Below, in pieces: positions 10,958-22,364 of a stretch of DNA of 64,000 nt. The stretch comes from Larimichthys crocea. Taxonomy: Eukaryota > Chordata > Actinopteri > Sciaenidae. The notes under the pieces were generated by a model. That model made no database searches. It saw only the letters and a program-made list of their open reading frames with translations, and was not told where the DNA came from. The stretch is taken from positions 6,480,103-6,544,102 of the forward strand of contig NC_040018.1 in NCBI RefSeq assembly GCF_000972845.2, given 5' to 3'. The translations under genes and the position numbers were made by a program. Numbering within the stretch: the stretch's first letter is position 1; each line of letters begins with the position of its first letter.

Positions 10958-13900
10958 TCACAGTGCAAGCAGAGTCCGAATTATATCTGAAACAGAAAGA
11001 AAAATTCATGAGTGATAAATACTTCTGTCTGGAGCAGCGACTCCCTTGAGTCATATTCACCTGGGTGGGACATGCTTCTCTCCAGCTGCTTGAAGGATTC
11101 TCCTGTCAATGTCCGGATCTCGTCTTTCAGCCGGCGTTGGCCGTCCAGAGTCAGGTGCCAAAAACAAGATTTCCTCTTGCCATCTCCGCACAGCTGGTTG
11201 CAGGTTTTGCGGAAGCTGTTGTTGAAGCAAAGGTTGTGTCGGATGGTGTTCTTCCAGCCATCTGGAGCTGTCTGAAAGAACGGGAAGTGCTCTCTGAGAA
11301 GAGGACAGGGAGAAATATGAGCAATAGATGATTGGATGATCTCATTGGACAGGACCTTTATTCCTCACATAAAACTGTTGTGTTTTAGCAAAGCAACACA
11401 TTCTGACCTGGTGAAATGGTAAATCTGCTGGACTTTGAGGCTCCCAGTATGGCTGCTCTTCAGCGCCAAGGCGATGAGGATGCAATAGTTCACTGGTGGA
11501 CGAGGCCAGCAACCTGGCTTCAGGGTCCACTTGTTCGTGAAAGTTTCCAAACAAAAAGAAGAAACAGATCCAAACTTCACACTTTAGCTCAAATTTAAAA
11601 AAGGTCCAGTGTGTAAGATTTAGGAGGATGTATTGGCAGGCATGGAATATAATATTCATTTGTGTATAATCACCTTAAAAATAATAATCGTTGTTTTTGT
11701 TGTCTTAAAATGACCTCCCATATCTAGAGTCAGAGCAGGTCCTCTTTCATGGAGTCCGCCAATTTTCTACAGTAGCTCAAAACAGACAACTCAGTCACTA
11801 AATCCTACACACTGCACCTTTAAAAAGGGGGATCTGTACTGAATATTAATGACTAAATAAGCAAAGTTATAGGTTTGGACAAAAGCATCATTAGGTTTAA
11901 CTCCCAGGGAGAATGGAACAGATAAAAAAAAATGGAAATTTTATGCAATAACTTTGTGTACATGCAAAACACATATTTAATAAGAGCGAAGTGTTCTTAC
12001 CCTGGCCTTCGCGGTCCGTCCTTTGCGTCTGTTCTTAGCTGGTTGACAGGAGACGTCTTCATTGTTAATCTAATAGTCAAGGATGGTGGGATTACATTCA
12101 TAAGTTGTTTGAATAATTCTGTCTCGTAAAAATCACATTAATTTTGTAGCTAAGAACACAGTGACCTGGTATTAATGTGGTCTGTATCAGAAGAAACTGA
12201 ATGCCGGCATGTTGCATTGCAACAGGAAAGCTAATAGAAAGTGTTTGCATTGTCGAGTCTGAACACTTGTTAAACCTTTACCACATTACTGTCACAACAA
12301 ACTGAAAGGTCAGCTACTGCTACTGCAACCTCTTCTGATGACCCCTTCCAGACAAATAAGTAGAGCCATCATGTCTTTTCTTGACCTGGGACGCTCTATA
12401 TATTTCTAAACAAGGTCACAAGCTTTTCTTACCCAATCGGAATATAGGGATCAGAGCACAACCAATGATCCGCCAGTTTCACAACTCGGCTTTACGGTTA
12501 CAAAACATGATGTTTTAAATTGCAAATCACAGCACAGACCAAAATCAGGCAACAAGAACACTTAGTAAGCAGGTCTAAATGCAAAAGTGCATGATCAGAT
12601 CAGCTGTTAATTCAAGAGGGAAACAAAAATGAGTTTGCAAACATGTTATGTCTCCTGCTTCCTCCCTCCTTTCCAAAGCCAGTTTTATATTATTAAATAT
12701 TTAAAATACAGCATTGTTTACATATGATACTAGCTACAAGTCTTCTGCATTTCTTGTGGTGTTACGACCACCTGTAGACCAGTGGAATATAGTGCAACAC
12801 TGGTATGAATGTGTATTATGTCATGTGGGAACCTTTAAGACGAGTTGTGTATACTGTACCATGTACTCAGTGGAGGAGGAAACAGAGTGAGCATCATGGT
12901 CGGCAAACATGTGGAGGTCTGAGTTAAGCTGACGTCGGGTGTCAGCAGGGTCCAGTCGAGGTGTTGGGATTTCCTCTGCAGGGTCACACAGAGTCTGCAG
13001 ATCAGCTGCTGTTTTTTTTCCGTATTGGATCGGGCAGGCGATGTTGGGATTAACCAACAGCCACAGGTTTGGCTTCACAAACGTGTCTGATGGACAGAAA
13101 AGTCAGGACAACAACAATCAGTTCATCGTAATTCACTCACAGAAACAAAAAGAGGTTACCTCAGAATAAACTGAGCTGACGATTTAATGTTTCTGGCACA
13201 TTGTGAAAAGACGTTCCACCTTTCCAAAAGAAATTCCAAAATGAATGCCAATATTTTTAGCCTCAAAAAATGGAAAATATTGCAATAAAAGACAGATGGA
13301 AGAGGGTTATGACATGGATGTAAACACTGCAGGTTTTAAAATACTTAAAAACAAGGAAGGAAATAAGGTCAACACATTTGTTTAAAAGGAATAATTCAAC
13401 ATTTGGGGGAGCAGACAGACACTTATTGACTTTTTTTAAGAGTTAGATAAGATAATGGACGATGCTCTCGTACCCGCTTGTTGCTCACCTGACTCTGTAT
13501 GGAGTTTAAGAACAAGAAGAGGAAATACGGAAGACCAAGAAGAAAAATAACAGTAACTGAAAAAAAAATAGATATTATATGATAAATATTAAGCTACATG
13601 GGAAAAACAGCTGACCTGCCACCTAGTTCAAGTAAAAAAAGAACAAAAACAAGAAATCTCCTCTCACAGTATATTGCTTTCAGTCTTTCAGTCGTCAGCC
13701 GTCTCCTGGCTGTAGTTTTAAATGGACAGATTCATTTTCTCAGTTAAGACAAGAATTTATGAGAAAAATGTCCCTAAAAGTCAAACTATGAACCTATGCA
13801 CACACACACTATAAATCTTAACTATGTGAAAAAAGTAGAAAGCTGACATATTGTTGCTGAATTAGCAGCTTAATCCACAAATATTGATTGAAAAATGCAT

Positions 13901-14293
13901 TTTTTTTTTCTTCCTCGGCTCACCTGACATTTTATCGTACCAAATGAATTCATCTTTTCTTCTCGAGGCTCTTGCAGACGGTCTCTGGACCACGTACTGA
14001 TCATTCAGTTTGTCATCTGTCCTCAGTGATAGAGAACACATGGACACGTTACACACTAACAAACTGCACGTTTCGCTCTGTGTCTTGTTTATTTACTGAT
14101 GATCTGTGTTTTAACGGTGATTCTGGTTCATGTGACTGAGTGAAAATCATCAAACACTACAGAGAAAGTCACCGTGGTAAAACTGGTCTGAGGTTGTTGC
14201 CAGTTTCAGCTCCTTGTCCATGTCCCAGTCCGTCAGGCCGACAGAGCAGTGCAGGTCAAATAGCCGAGCTTTGGTTTTAAGCTGTAAGGTCAT
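10958..14293 (-). CDS. foxr1: Forkhead box protein R1
   Basis: Seven minus-strand exons: 14293-14173, 14016-13924, 13086-12860, 12069-12001, 11529-11408, 11293-11061 and 10986-10958. Phases agree throughout and give about 297 aa, close to the roughly 290 aa of mammalian FOXR1. The forkhead (winged-helix) domain spans about residues 180-275 and is split by an intron. It starts at [17 protein letters not shown] and carries recognition helix [16 protein letters not shown] with the conserved Asn, Arg, His and Asn-Leu positions. The motif [11 protein letters not shown] is typical of the FOXR branch, as is an upstream exon with [13 protein letters not shown]. The short last exon encodes DIIRTLLAL. 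The protein is a nuclear DNA-binding regulator. In zebrafish foxr1 is known as an ovary-expressed maternal-effect gene. Exon 4 (basic linker) and the exon 3 donor (GTACAG) are the least certain parts. A MITE sits in intron 4. Confidence 0.92.
11598..11825. mobile_element. MITE family M1, complete copy in foxr1 intron 4
   Basis: Non-coding element of about 228 bp. Its ends, AAGGTCCAGTGTGTAAGATT and AATCCTACACACTGCACCTT, are near-perfect inverted repeats. An internal TTCTACAGTAGCTCA segment is shared with the other copies. This is a very widespread teleost MITE. It lies between foxr1 exons 4 and 5 and does not touch a splice site. Confidence 0.8.
13381..13475 (+). repeat. Partial copy of teleost repeat M2
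   Basis: The stretch beginning AAAAGGAATAATTCAACATT and continuing to a GAGTTAGATAAGATAATG segment matches the start of a common teleost dispersed repeat. That family characteristically opens with a GGAATAGTTCGACATTTTGG-like sequence followed by GAGAGTTAGATGAGAAG. It is in foxr1 intron 2. A second degraded copy is at 51961. Confidence 0.5.
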
Positions 14294-14424
14294 GGTTGGA
14301 TGTTTCACAGGTTTGTTCCCTCTCACTCTCTCAGAATCTCTCTGATAAACCCTGCCGACTGTTCATACGACAGCTGCAGCTGAACCGCCTGATTGGACTC
14401 AATTAAACCTAAAGAGAGTTCAGC

Positions 14425-14954
14425 ACAGGGGGCAGGCACGGACTGATAATCTGGCATAACGTGCATTTGGGCCGATAAATCCCGATATATATATATAATA
14501 TATAATATATAATATATATATATATATATAGATATAATATATAATATAGAATAGAGATATATATATATAACATATAGACCAATATTTAAAAATAAATAGA
14601 AAAACAATTAAAAAATAAATAAAATAAATACATATATATATATATGTGTGTGTGTGGTGTGTGTGTGTGAAAATAAATAAATAAATAAATATATATATAT
14701 ATATTTATTTTTTATTTTTTTTATTTTTCTATTTAATTTTTTTTTCTGACCGGCCCATAACCAGTAGTTACACAGCCCAAACACACTGAAAACACCCCGT
14801 TCGCTTTGGTCCCCGCCTACAGGCACAAAAAAAAAAAAAAAAAAAGATGTGCAAGACTTTGTTTCCTTACCACCCGGCCTAACACGCTGACTGACAGGGG
14901 GCCGGCCAATCACATCATGAAACACCTCCCCCCTTGAGAAGCCCCTGGCTGCAG

Positions 14955-14996
<42 letters not shown>

Positions 14997-15866
14997 TCTT
15001 TATTGAAGACCTTGTTCACCATTCACCAACAATAAAATAGTCTAATTTCTTATTAGACTATTATTGTTTGTGGGTGAGTACTAGGCTGTCCTATGGCTTA
15101 AGTTGCTTTGTGTTGTCCTGCAGATATAGCAGCTCTTTATGTAGCCTAGGTGGTAGAAGACAATGTAGGCTACATAACGGATAGAAAATCTCACTTTTAA
15201 AAATTATATAATTTTGTCTATGTTATGTGAATGCAGCTGCAGGTATCTGTACGTTCCAGTAATTCTAGCCTAGGCATATGTAAAGCCACCACCACTCACC
15301 AAAAATGTGAGTGAAAAGTGAAGAGTCAGCACTCTCAGTTTCTTTGTTCAACTAGTAGTCAAAGACAATGTAAGTTAGCCTGCAATGAAAGACATCATAA
15401 ATAATAAAATGACATCATTTTGTTCATTGCTAGTGTTATGTGAATGCAGCTGTGTGTTTGTTTAGCAGAGAATCTAATAATTCTGGACCTGACTGCATCT
15501 TTATGTAAATTTATAAAAGAAAAAAAAAACAAAAAAAAAACTCACCCCACAAATCTGATCCATCATTTCTCATCACTATTCTTTCTCTTTCTCTTTTCTT
15601 CCTCCCTGAAACACATAGGCACACCCAATAGGATGAATGCTGCCTTCAGATTCATTACTGTGATTGAGTGGTGCAGTGTATTAAATAGTAGTGTTATAGT
15701 AGTAGTATAGTGTTAATAAATGACAAGTTTAGAAGTATTTAAGTCATTGCATGGCTCAAGGTTTGTTGTTTTAAAGACTTGCACAGTTGCACCGAAAAGA
15801 CTGAAAAGGTGTGTTATCAAATGTTGTGGGCCGGTCTGGTCCAAAATGCCAGGGCCGATTTTGTAT
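14425..15866. mobile_element. Degraded DNA-transposon region rich in AT repeats
   Basis: The left edge (CAGGGGGCAGGCACGGACTG) and a right-edge block (GGGCCGGTCTGGTCC, then AATGCCAGGGCCGAT) resemble inverted ends of a common fish and frog DNA transposon whose tip begins CAGGGGCGGACTGG and includes a GGGCCG block. Inner blocks ACCGGCCCATAACCAG (about 14749) and GGGGGCCGGCC (about 14896) look related. The interior is filled by AT and TA microsatellites (14480-14720 and 14956-14991) and a poly-A run, and may contain more than one insertion. No transposase is recognisable. It begins only about 130 bp upstream of the foxr1 start codon, so the foxr1 promoter is either very compact or lies partly in transposon DNA. 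Confidence 0.4.
14956..14991. repeat. (AT)n microsatellite
   Basis: Uninterrupted AT dinucleotide run of about 36 bp. Confidence 0.95.
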
Positions 15867-17567
15867 CATACCTTAGATTTAATGTTTGAATAATTTGAGT
15901 TACTTAAATTGGGCTTGATTAATTAAAACATCCACCTTTTCTGATTGATGTTCCCCATGAAGTTCAGGTGATGTCACCTGAGTGTAGATGAAAATTTCAT
16001 TGACAATGATCTTGTCTCCACACTGAGACTGAAATATCTGAATTAGTGGATGAATAGGCATGTAAAGCCACTCATGGTCCCCATAAGATTAAGGTTATTG
16101 GCTAGTGAAGTGTCCCAATTAAATTTGGTACACACGTTCATAATCAATAACTCTTCAACTAGCGCCGTTATCAGGTGAAAATTTCCATTTCTAAAATACC
16201 TTTATGACCAAATACCTGCTAAACTAATGCATTTCCCCATCAGCTTTGTAATTTCGTTTAGTGCCCCTCCCACCTCACAGAGCCGCTTACATGACCGTAG
16301 ACTCTTTGATTATATTTCATATTTTACTGCACGTCGTTCTTGACGTTCTTGTGCGATAGCTGTGATGATATTTGTTCGGCTGGCTGTAGAGTTACAAACT
16401 AAACTTTTAGCTCGAGCATCTTTTTTTCCTACGTCTGTCGCCTGCACAAACACATCAAACCATTCAGCGTCCGTGAGCGCAGTTTAGTCTGTTTAATTTC
16501 TGTCACATTTACAATACACATCTCACAAGTAAGAAACAGATCAAACCAGCAATAAATCAATTTTTACAGCATGAGAAAAAAACAAAAAACAATCATATAC
16601 TCGTCTTTAAATATCTATATCTTTGTATACTTTAAACATTAAGTCTGTGTCATACTCACTAGATTTTGCTTCGTTCCAGTTTGTTCATTTACAGAAATTT
16701 TGAAGAGTTCAAACAGGACCACGGGACTGGAGGACTGGACGCTCCCGTTCAAGCTGTTGTATTTTTTAATATCCAACAACAATCTAGTTTCAAACAGGTA
16801 ATCAGGTTGGGCTCACACATTTCACTCGTTAAGTTTTTGGGAGGGGGGGTAAACCACAGTAATGACCAGACATGCTGACAAAACCTAAGCACTAAAAACA
16901 GAAATAAATAAATGGTTATGTAGAATCTGGTGGAGGAATGTTTTCGTGTCCGTGACGTTCTGGTATGAACATTAACTTTTGTCATTTTACTGATTTTGGT
17001 AGGTGATGAATCCAAAACATTCAGTACACTGAACATTTAAATGTTTCATGTGCCTGGAGAGCAACCCTAAATGGATTATTTACAGTAATCTAGATCAAGC
17101 TTCACTTCACTTCCAAGATTTCCCTGTTCTCGTGTGTGTCAGCTTAGTAACTTGGATATTCCTTTACTGTTTTTACTAGCCGATGTGTCAAGTAGACAAG
17201 GTGTGCCGCATGAAGACACACCGTGCCTCAGGAAGTTTGGACAATCAGAGCTAAAAGTGTTTGAAAGTCAAATGAGTTGCCTCCTTTATCAGGTGAGCTG
17301 ATAAAAGTACCTCTGCTGGATCAGGCTCATGTGATTCTTCTCCAGTTTAAAACTGGATTTAAGTCGACTGTGTTTTTACTGTCTGAGTAATAGTGAGCCG
17401 GGAAACCAATTTACAGCCACGAGTGAAGAATGGAAATAATTTAGCATCAATCCATCAGAATCTTTAACACCGAGGTGAGAGTAGAGATACTGTTCAAGAC
17501 ATGAGACTGAATGAAATGATGGTGGGACAAAGAAGGAGGAAGAGACGGGAGGTCACGAAGAGTAGGC
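15867..17567. other. Spacer and atp6v0d1 3' untranslated region
   Basis: Part of this lies within the atp6v0d1 3' untranslated region on the minus strand. I found no canonical minus-strand AATAAA within 500 bp of the stop codon, so the transcript end is undefined. No other exon or repeat family was recognised. Confidence 0.4.
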
Positions 17568-20500
17568 TCAAAAGATTGGAATGTAGTTGTCGATCTTGGC
17601 GCGGTGCCGCTGGGCGATGCACTCGGCGATCCACACGATGTTCCTGCACTCCTGCTCCTTCAGCTTGACGTAGGCGTAGAAGACACTGAAGTGGAACTGG
17701 TTGAGGAAGGCCAGCTTGTTCAGCTTCACCTGCGAGGACGAGGATGAAGAGATAATGACGAGCACACTCCTAATTACCATACGGATTCATGTTTACACTT
17801 CACGTCAATCTATGAGATAATCATAGACATAGACGAGTATGTGATGACGTGTGTCACCTCATGCTCGAAGAATCGGTCCTCCAGTGTTTTGTCGCCCGGG
17901 TTGCTGCCGGCTCCCTCGAACAGCAGCTTGTACTCCTGAGGACACAACCACACAGACATTTTAATAATCATTATCATTAAGTGTTTCACACGAAAAAGGA
18001 AAAAGAGAGCGTGAGCAAACAGGCTGATTTAAAAGAATCGTTTAGCAGCTCCACTGACAAAGTTTGCCCAAACTTTAGATGCAGAAATCTGAACTTTAGA
18101 TTTAAAAGCCGAGTTTTTCTTCTCGTTTTTGGACTTACGGGATAGAAATCAGCGACGGCCTTGACCTGCTCGTAGTCATCTGCCCGGGCCAGCTGAGCAA
18201 GACCTTCTGGGTAAAGCTTGCCGCAGTGTGGGAAGAGCTTGGCGCGATCCTCCTTGGACAGCTCTGTGCCGAACGAGTTGATGGTGATGATGAAGGCTCT
18301 CCTGTCGGCCTCGAACTGTAGCAACGCACAGCGTGAGTCAGCGTTTTCGTGTATACACTTTTATGTCACTACACCCACTGCAGACGTTCTCCACCACTCA
18401 CCTCCAGAATGGGACACATGGTGTCGGCCGTGGTTCCTCCGAGGTTGGAGCAGAACTTGTAAAAAGCCTCCAGGTAAGCCTGCGAGGACACGATTCAAAA
18501 TATGCTTCAGCCAACAAACAAATACATGAACAAAATCCTCACAGTTCCAGATCCAAATGTTTTTAGTTTATTCCCAATTTTTAATCTTGTCTAGTCCAGT
18601 AATTTACCTAACTATGCAACTGTGGAGTATCTTTAATCATTTTTATAATTCATGACTTTACTGCATGTTCATCGTTTACCTTGTAGAGCGTGTTACGAAT
18701 GATTTCAATGTTCATCTCATCCAAGTCCTGTTCAGATATGCAGTCCTGGAAGAAAGCAGCTGAAAGAAAAAAAAGGACTTTATACTTTGGCGCCACCTAA
18801 TGTTCAACAGGACACACTGCTTTTCAGTTTAAATGTCACTTTAAATGAAGGTACACACCTAAGGGAGTGTCGACCAGGATGGCGTTGTAGAGCTCGGCGG
18901 GGGTCTGAGCGATGTTGACTGCCTCCATCTGCTCGAAGCTGCCCAGCGGGTGACACTTTGGCACCAGCTCGGAGATGGCCCGCTGGTGGAGGGTGCCCGT
19001 GATCAGCAGGATGACGTTATCGATCATGTAGCTGTACCTGAAGTCACGAGGTCGGAGAGAACGGGGTCGTCAAGAGAAAGAAGCAGAGAAGCTAATTTAA
19101 CATTTTATTTCCCGGTTTTGGTGTTCATGTCTGCTTTTTGTTTCTTTCCAACAACGTAACTCAGATTCACAGCAAGTGTGCTGACTACACCTAAATGCAC
19201 CAACAGGTTTCCAACGCAGCTTGCAGCTGAAGAACCACAAGATAACATAGACGGTAATGTGACTGAATATTCACTCTTAAGCGAGTTTGTTCACATTAAT
19301 AGTCAAAGCTTGTTGTGTATCCTCTAAACTGGACGTTTTCATTTGAATTTGGCGTAATGTTACTTTATCATGTTTTTTAATAATTGGTTTTCGCATTATT
19401 TTTTTGATCCCTGTTGTTTATTTGATTTTGTTTTGTTTTCTACTGACATTTATTTATTCATGTTTTACATTTCACTGTTTTTGTCTTGCTGTTGTTTAAA
19501 ATGTTGCGACGTGAAGCACTGTGGACTTTGTGTGAAAGGTGAGCTTGGTGTGTGTCCACCACTGACTTTACACTCCACCAGGTGAAGTCCCTTCACAGGA
19601 TCACCACGTGATGTAAGACAAACTTAAAGTGAAGGCCACTTTCATAGATGTACATCATCATCATCATCATCATCTGGAAACGTTCTGGATCAAAACGTAT
19701 TTAAGTGTTGAGATGGAGAACATTTACAGCAAACGTTACAACACAGCAGCTTTTTGCTTACGTGATGAAGTCCATGAAGCTGGCGAGCGGCTCGTACGAC
19801 TGGTTCCTCATGTGGCGAAACTCCACCACCATCTTCTCCTTCAGCTTGTCGTCGATGACGGACACAGTGAGAGGAGACGCCTCGTTGGCCAGGAAGCTGC
19901 CGTAGTCTGTGCTCTGCAGGTGGAGCTTCAGATCTGCCGGGCAGGTGGCCGGAGGAGAGGAGAGCTGGTTAGAAAGCCTCATCATGACTGGCATCGTATA
20001 CAGTGAACACTGCTGCTGCTCTTTTTTCCCACCCAATTTATAATATCCAATTCTCTTTGCACTGCCCACTGAGGACAGGAGACAGACATGTGCTACCTCT
20101 ATGACAAGGAGGCATCGGGCACTTCTGTTCCATCATCAGTTCATCAATTAACGACTCTCACATTGATTCCTGTTTAATTTTCTGTGCAGAAACAGAGGTG
20201 TTCAGCATATCTCGCATGGTGCTAATGTTATGAAATCAGGATATTTACCCTCGGTAGCAGACAGGCTTTGGACTGTTTAGGATATTTACCCTCGGTAGCA
20301 GACAGGCTTTGGACTGTTTCTCCTCCACCATGACTACTTCCTGCTGTGAGTTTCCAGCATGAGTTTGATGTTATTACTGACCCGATCTCGGTGGATCGGA
20401 TCATTTGTGTTATAAAAATTAGGATTATACTGGGGTGCAGATGTTTTAACTCATGTAGATAGTGCGTCCTGTCTTTTGCATGTCTCGCATACTTCCCTTA

Positions 20501-22073
20501 GTTGGCCTCTGATTTACTGAGGCTGGCAGAGAGACAATTATAAATTAGTAGAGACAGGCTAGGGGAGTACCATGTGGATATAAAATATAATGCTCATTCT
20601 TAAGCAGTAAACCAATAAAAGGAATGTTATGATGTTATCTGTATCAGTGGGAAGGTGTTCGATACAGCCCATTTTTAAAAAAATGTATAAGAACCAACAG
20701 TTAGAGCTCCTCGAGAAGCCTTTTCTCTGCAACTCTTTTTGTGTGTTGCACTGTTAAAACGCTCCTTCTTGTACAAGAATAATAAATCCAACTTAAACTT
20801 TGATACTTTGAATCCAGTCTTCCTTATTCAAGGGTTTTTCTTTAAAAAAAATATCTGTAACAATTTGGAACTGGTTCTCGATTCCCAACCTGACCTGCCA
20901 GTGAGGACGTTCATTGTTCTCAGGACCAGAGTAGAAAACATCAAAGTGTCAGTAACACAGCAACAAATATGAGAGACCTCAACACTGTGCTCTGCCTCTA
21001 GGCAGCCAAAAGATGAATTAGGGGTGAAACTAAGGATTATTTTATTAATCTGTCAATAATGTACTCTAATTAATCGATTACATGTTTGATCCTTATTGTA
21101 GGTTATAGATGTTTCTGTCTGTTTATTGTAGGTTATAGATGTTTGTGTCTGTTTATTGTAGGTTATAGATATTTCTGTCTGTTTATTGTAGGTTATAGAT
21201 ATTTCTGTCTGCTTATTATGGGTTTTTTTGCCTTTTCTACTTTTTTCTAACTCTGTAGTGTATGCTACACTTTCCTCTGCTGCTGTAACAAGTACATTTC
21301 CCCGTGGTGTGATGAATAAAGCATATCTAATCTAAATCTAATCTAATCTTATGTAATAAATAGTGTAAATAGACGAGCAGGCAGTGGCTCAGTCTGTAGA
21401 GACCGGTAGGGTTTGCCGGTTGAAGTCCAGTATGGACCAAAGTATTGAAGCTGGAGAGGTGTCGGTTCACCTCCTGGGCTCTGTCGATGTGCCCTTGAGC
21501 AAACCTTACACACTGGCCCTTTAATGTAGGAGCTGCACAGCTGCAGTGACCTTTGCTCCTGTAAGTCTTCTTGTAAAACGAGTTTCCTGCAGTAAAGCCT
21601 CAGCCTGATAAACTACATGTCCCTGCAGTGCAGCTAATGCTGTCGTCATTTCATTAATGAACTAAAGCCTGTGTGGTCGTGTCTAACGCAGCAGTGTAAC
21701 ATCTGTAGTTTCAGTTCCTCTGATGATCATTGATCAACACTGTGCTGTGTGTGCTTAGCTTCTGTTAGCTCAGCTGGCTTAGCCTCGGCTGAAGACAGCA
21801 GCCAGCTAAAAAAAAAAAACATCTGACGGTTTTCCCGCCTTTAATGAATATATCCCAACAGTAATAATGATGATAACACGGAGCTGAGTGTTGGACATTA
21901 ATGACAGCCGGTGGATTTAGCCGTTAGCCGCTCGTTAGCATCTCACCTTCCAGGGTCTCGCACTGGACGAGGTTTAAATAATCCGCCTGCGACAGGATCC
22001 CCGCTTTGAATCCTCGGACCAGCCCCTCCAGGTAGCCGTTGTCGACGTTGAAGTAAAGCTCGGAGAAAGGCAT
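17568..22073 (-). CDS. atp6v0d1: V-type proton ATPase subunit d1
   Basis: Eight minus-strand exons: 22073-21947, 19933-19762, 19037-18859, 18759-18680, 18479-18402, 18315-18139, 17935-17858 and 17729-17568. All phases agree and give about 350 aa, against about 351 in mammals. The protein starts [20 protein letters not shown] and ends in the family-typical [17 protein letters not shown]. Exon 3 contains [19 protein letters not shown] and exon 4 [16 protein letters not shown]. Subunit d sits on the cytoplasmic face of the membrane V0 ring and couples it to the rotating central stalk of V1. The pump acidifies lysosomes, endosomes and secretory vesicles. The near-complete match to the conserved family makes this the ubiquitous d1 rather than the divergent d2 paralogue. 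Intron 1 carries a SINE, a LINE tail and a 41-bp tandem duplication. The promoter carries a paired M-box/E-box palindrome. Confidence 0.97.
19653..19674. repeat. (CAT)n microsatellite
   Basis: About seven CAT trinucleotides in atp6v0d1 intron 2. They create a spurious His-rich reading frame. Confidence 0.9.
20238..20319. repeat. Exact 41-bp tandem duplication
   Basis: A 41-bp unit starting AGGATATTTACCCTCGGTAG occurs at 20238-20278 and again, identical, at 20279-20319. It lies in intron 1 of atp6v0d1. Complete identity suggests a recent event. Confidence 0.97.
21060..21345 (+). mobile_element. LINE 3' tail with 30-bp minisatellite (4 units)
   Basis: Four copies of a unit of about 30 bp containing TTTATTGTAGGTTATAGAT are followed by ACAAGTACATTTCCCCGTGG, GATGAATAAAGCATATCTAA and an (ATCTA)n-like tail. 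That arrangement is the sense 3' end of a fish Rex1/CR1-like retrotransposon. A longer inverse copy of the same element lies at 22365-23215, on the other side of atp6v0d1 exon 1. Confidence 0.65.
21379..21530 (+). mobile_element. tRNA-derived SINE
   Basis: Begins AGGCAGTGGCTCAGTCTGTA and carries a degraded B-box-like GGTTGAAGTCC. It continues with CACCTCCTGGGCTCTG and a GCCCTTGAGCAA segment, matching a common teleost SINE. It is in intron 1 of atp6v0d1. Its end merges with CTTACACACTGGCCCTTTAA, which resembles the tip of MITE family M1. Confidence 0.65.
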
Positions 22074-22174
22074 CCTGTCTGATTCGTCTCTGCCTGTCCG
22101 GGGAGAAGAAGAAGAAGAAGAACCGTCCGATCCTGTCCTAGCTGCCGAGCGTTAGCAGCGTCAGCTGACTGAAC

Positions 22175-22203
22175 CATGTGACCGATCAGATGACGGTCAC
22201 ATG
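22175..22203. promoter_or_regulatory. atp6v0d1: Paired M-box/E-box palindrome in atp6v0d1 promoter
   Basis: CATGTGACCG at 22175-22184 and its exact reverse complement CGGTCACATG at 22194-22203 are separated by 9 bp. They lie about 100-130 bp upstream of the atp6v0d1 ATG. CATGTGAC resembles the CLEAR/M-box class bound by the MiT/TFE factors TFEB and MITF, which are known to control V-ATPase and lysosomal genes. The pairing is visible; the regulatory role is inferred. Confidence 0.5.
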
Positions 22204-22364
22204 CTGCGTGCGTGCGTGTGCGCGCGCGCGTCCTGTCAGTGCACGGTTTGCATTGACGTCACCTCTCTTTCTAATCGCAACAAATCAAATCATTAGGGAA
22301 ATTTCACACCCATGCATGTAAATTTCAAGATTCATCACCATCATTTAAACTGTTTTTTGATTAG

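Noticed and set aside
14323..14925. Tyr/Ile-rich minus-strand frames
   Set aside because: They are translations of AT/TA microsatellites and poly-A runs.
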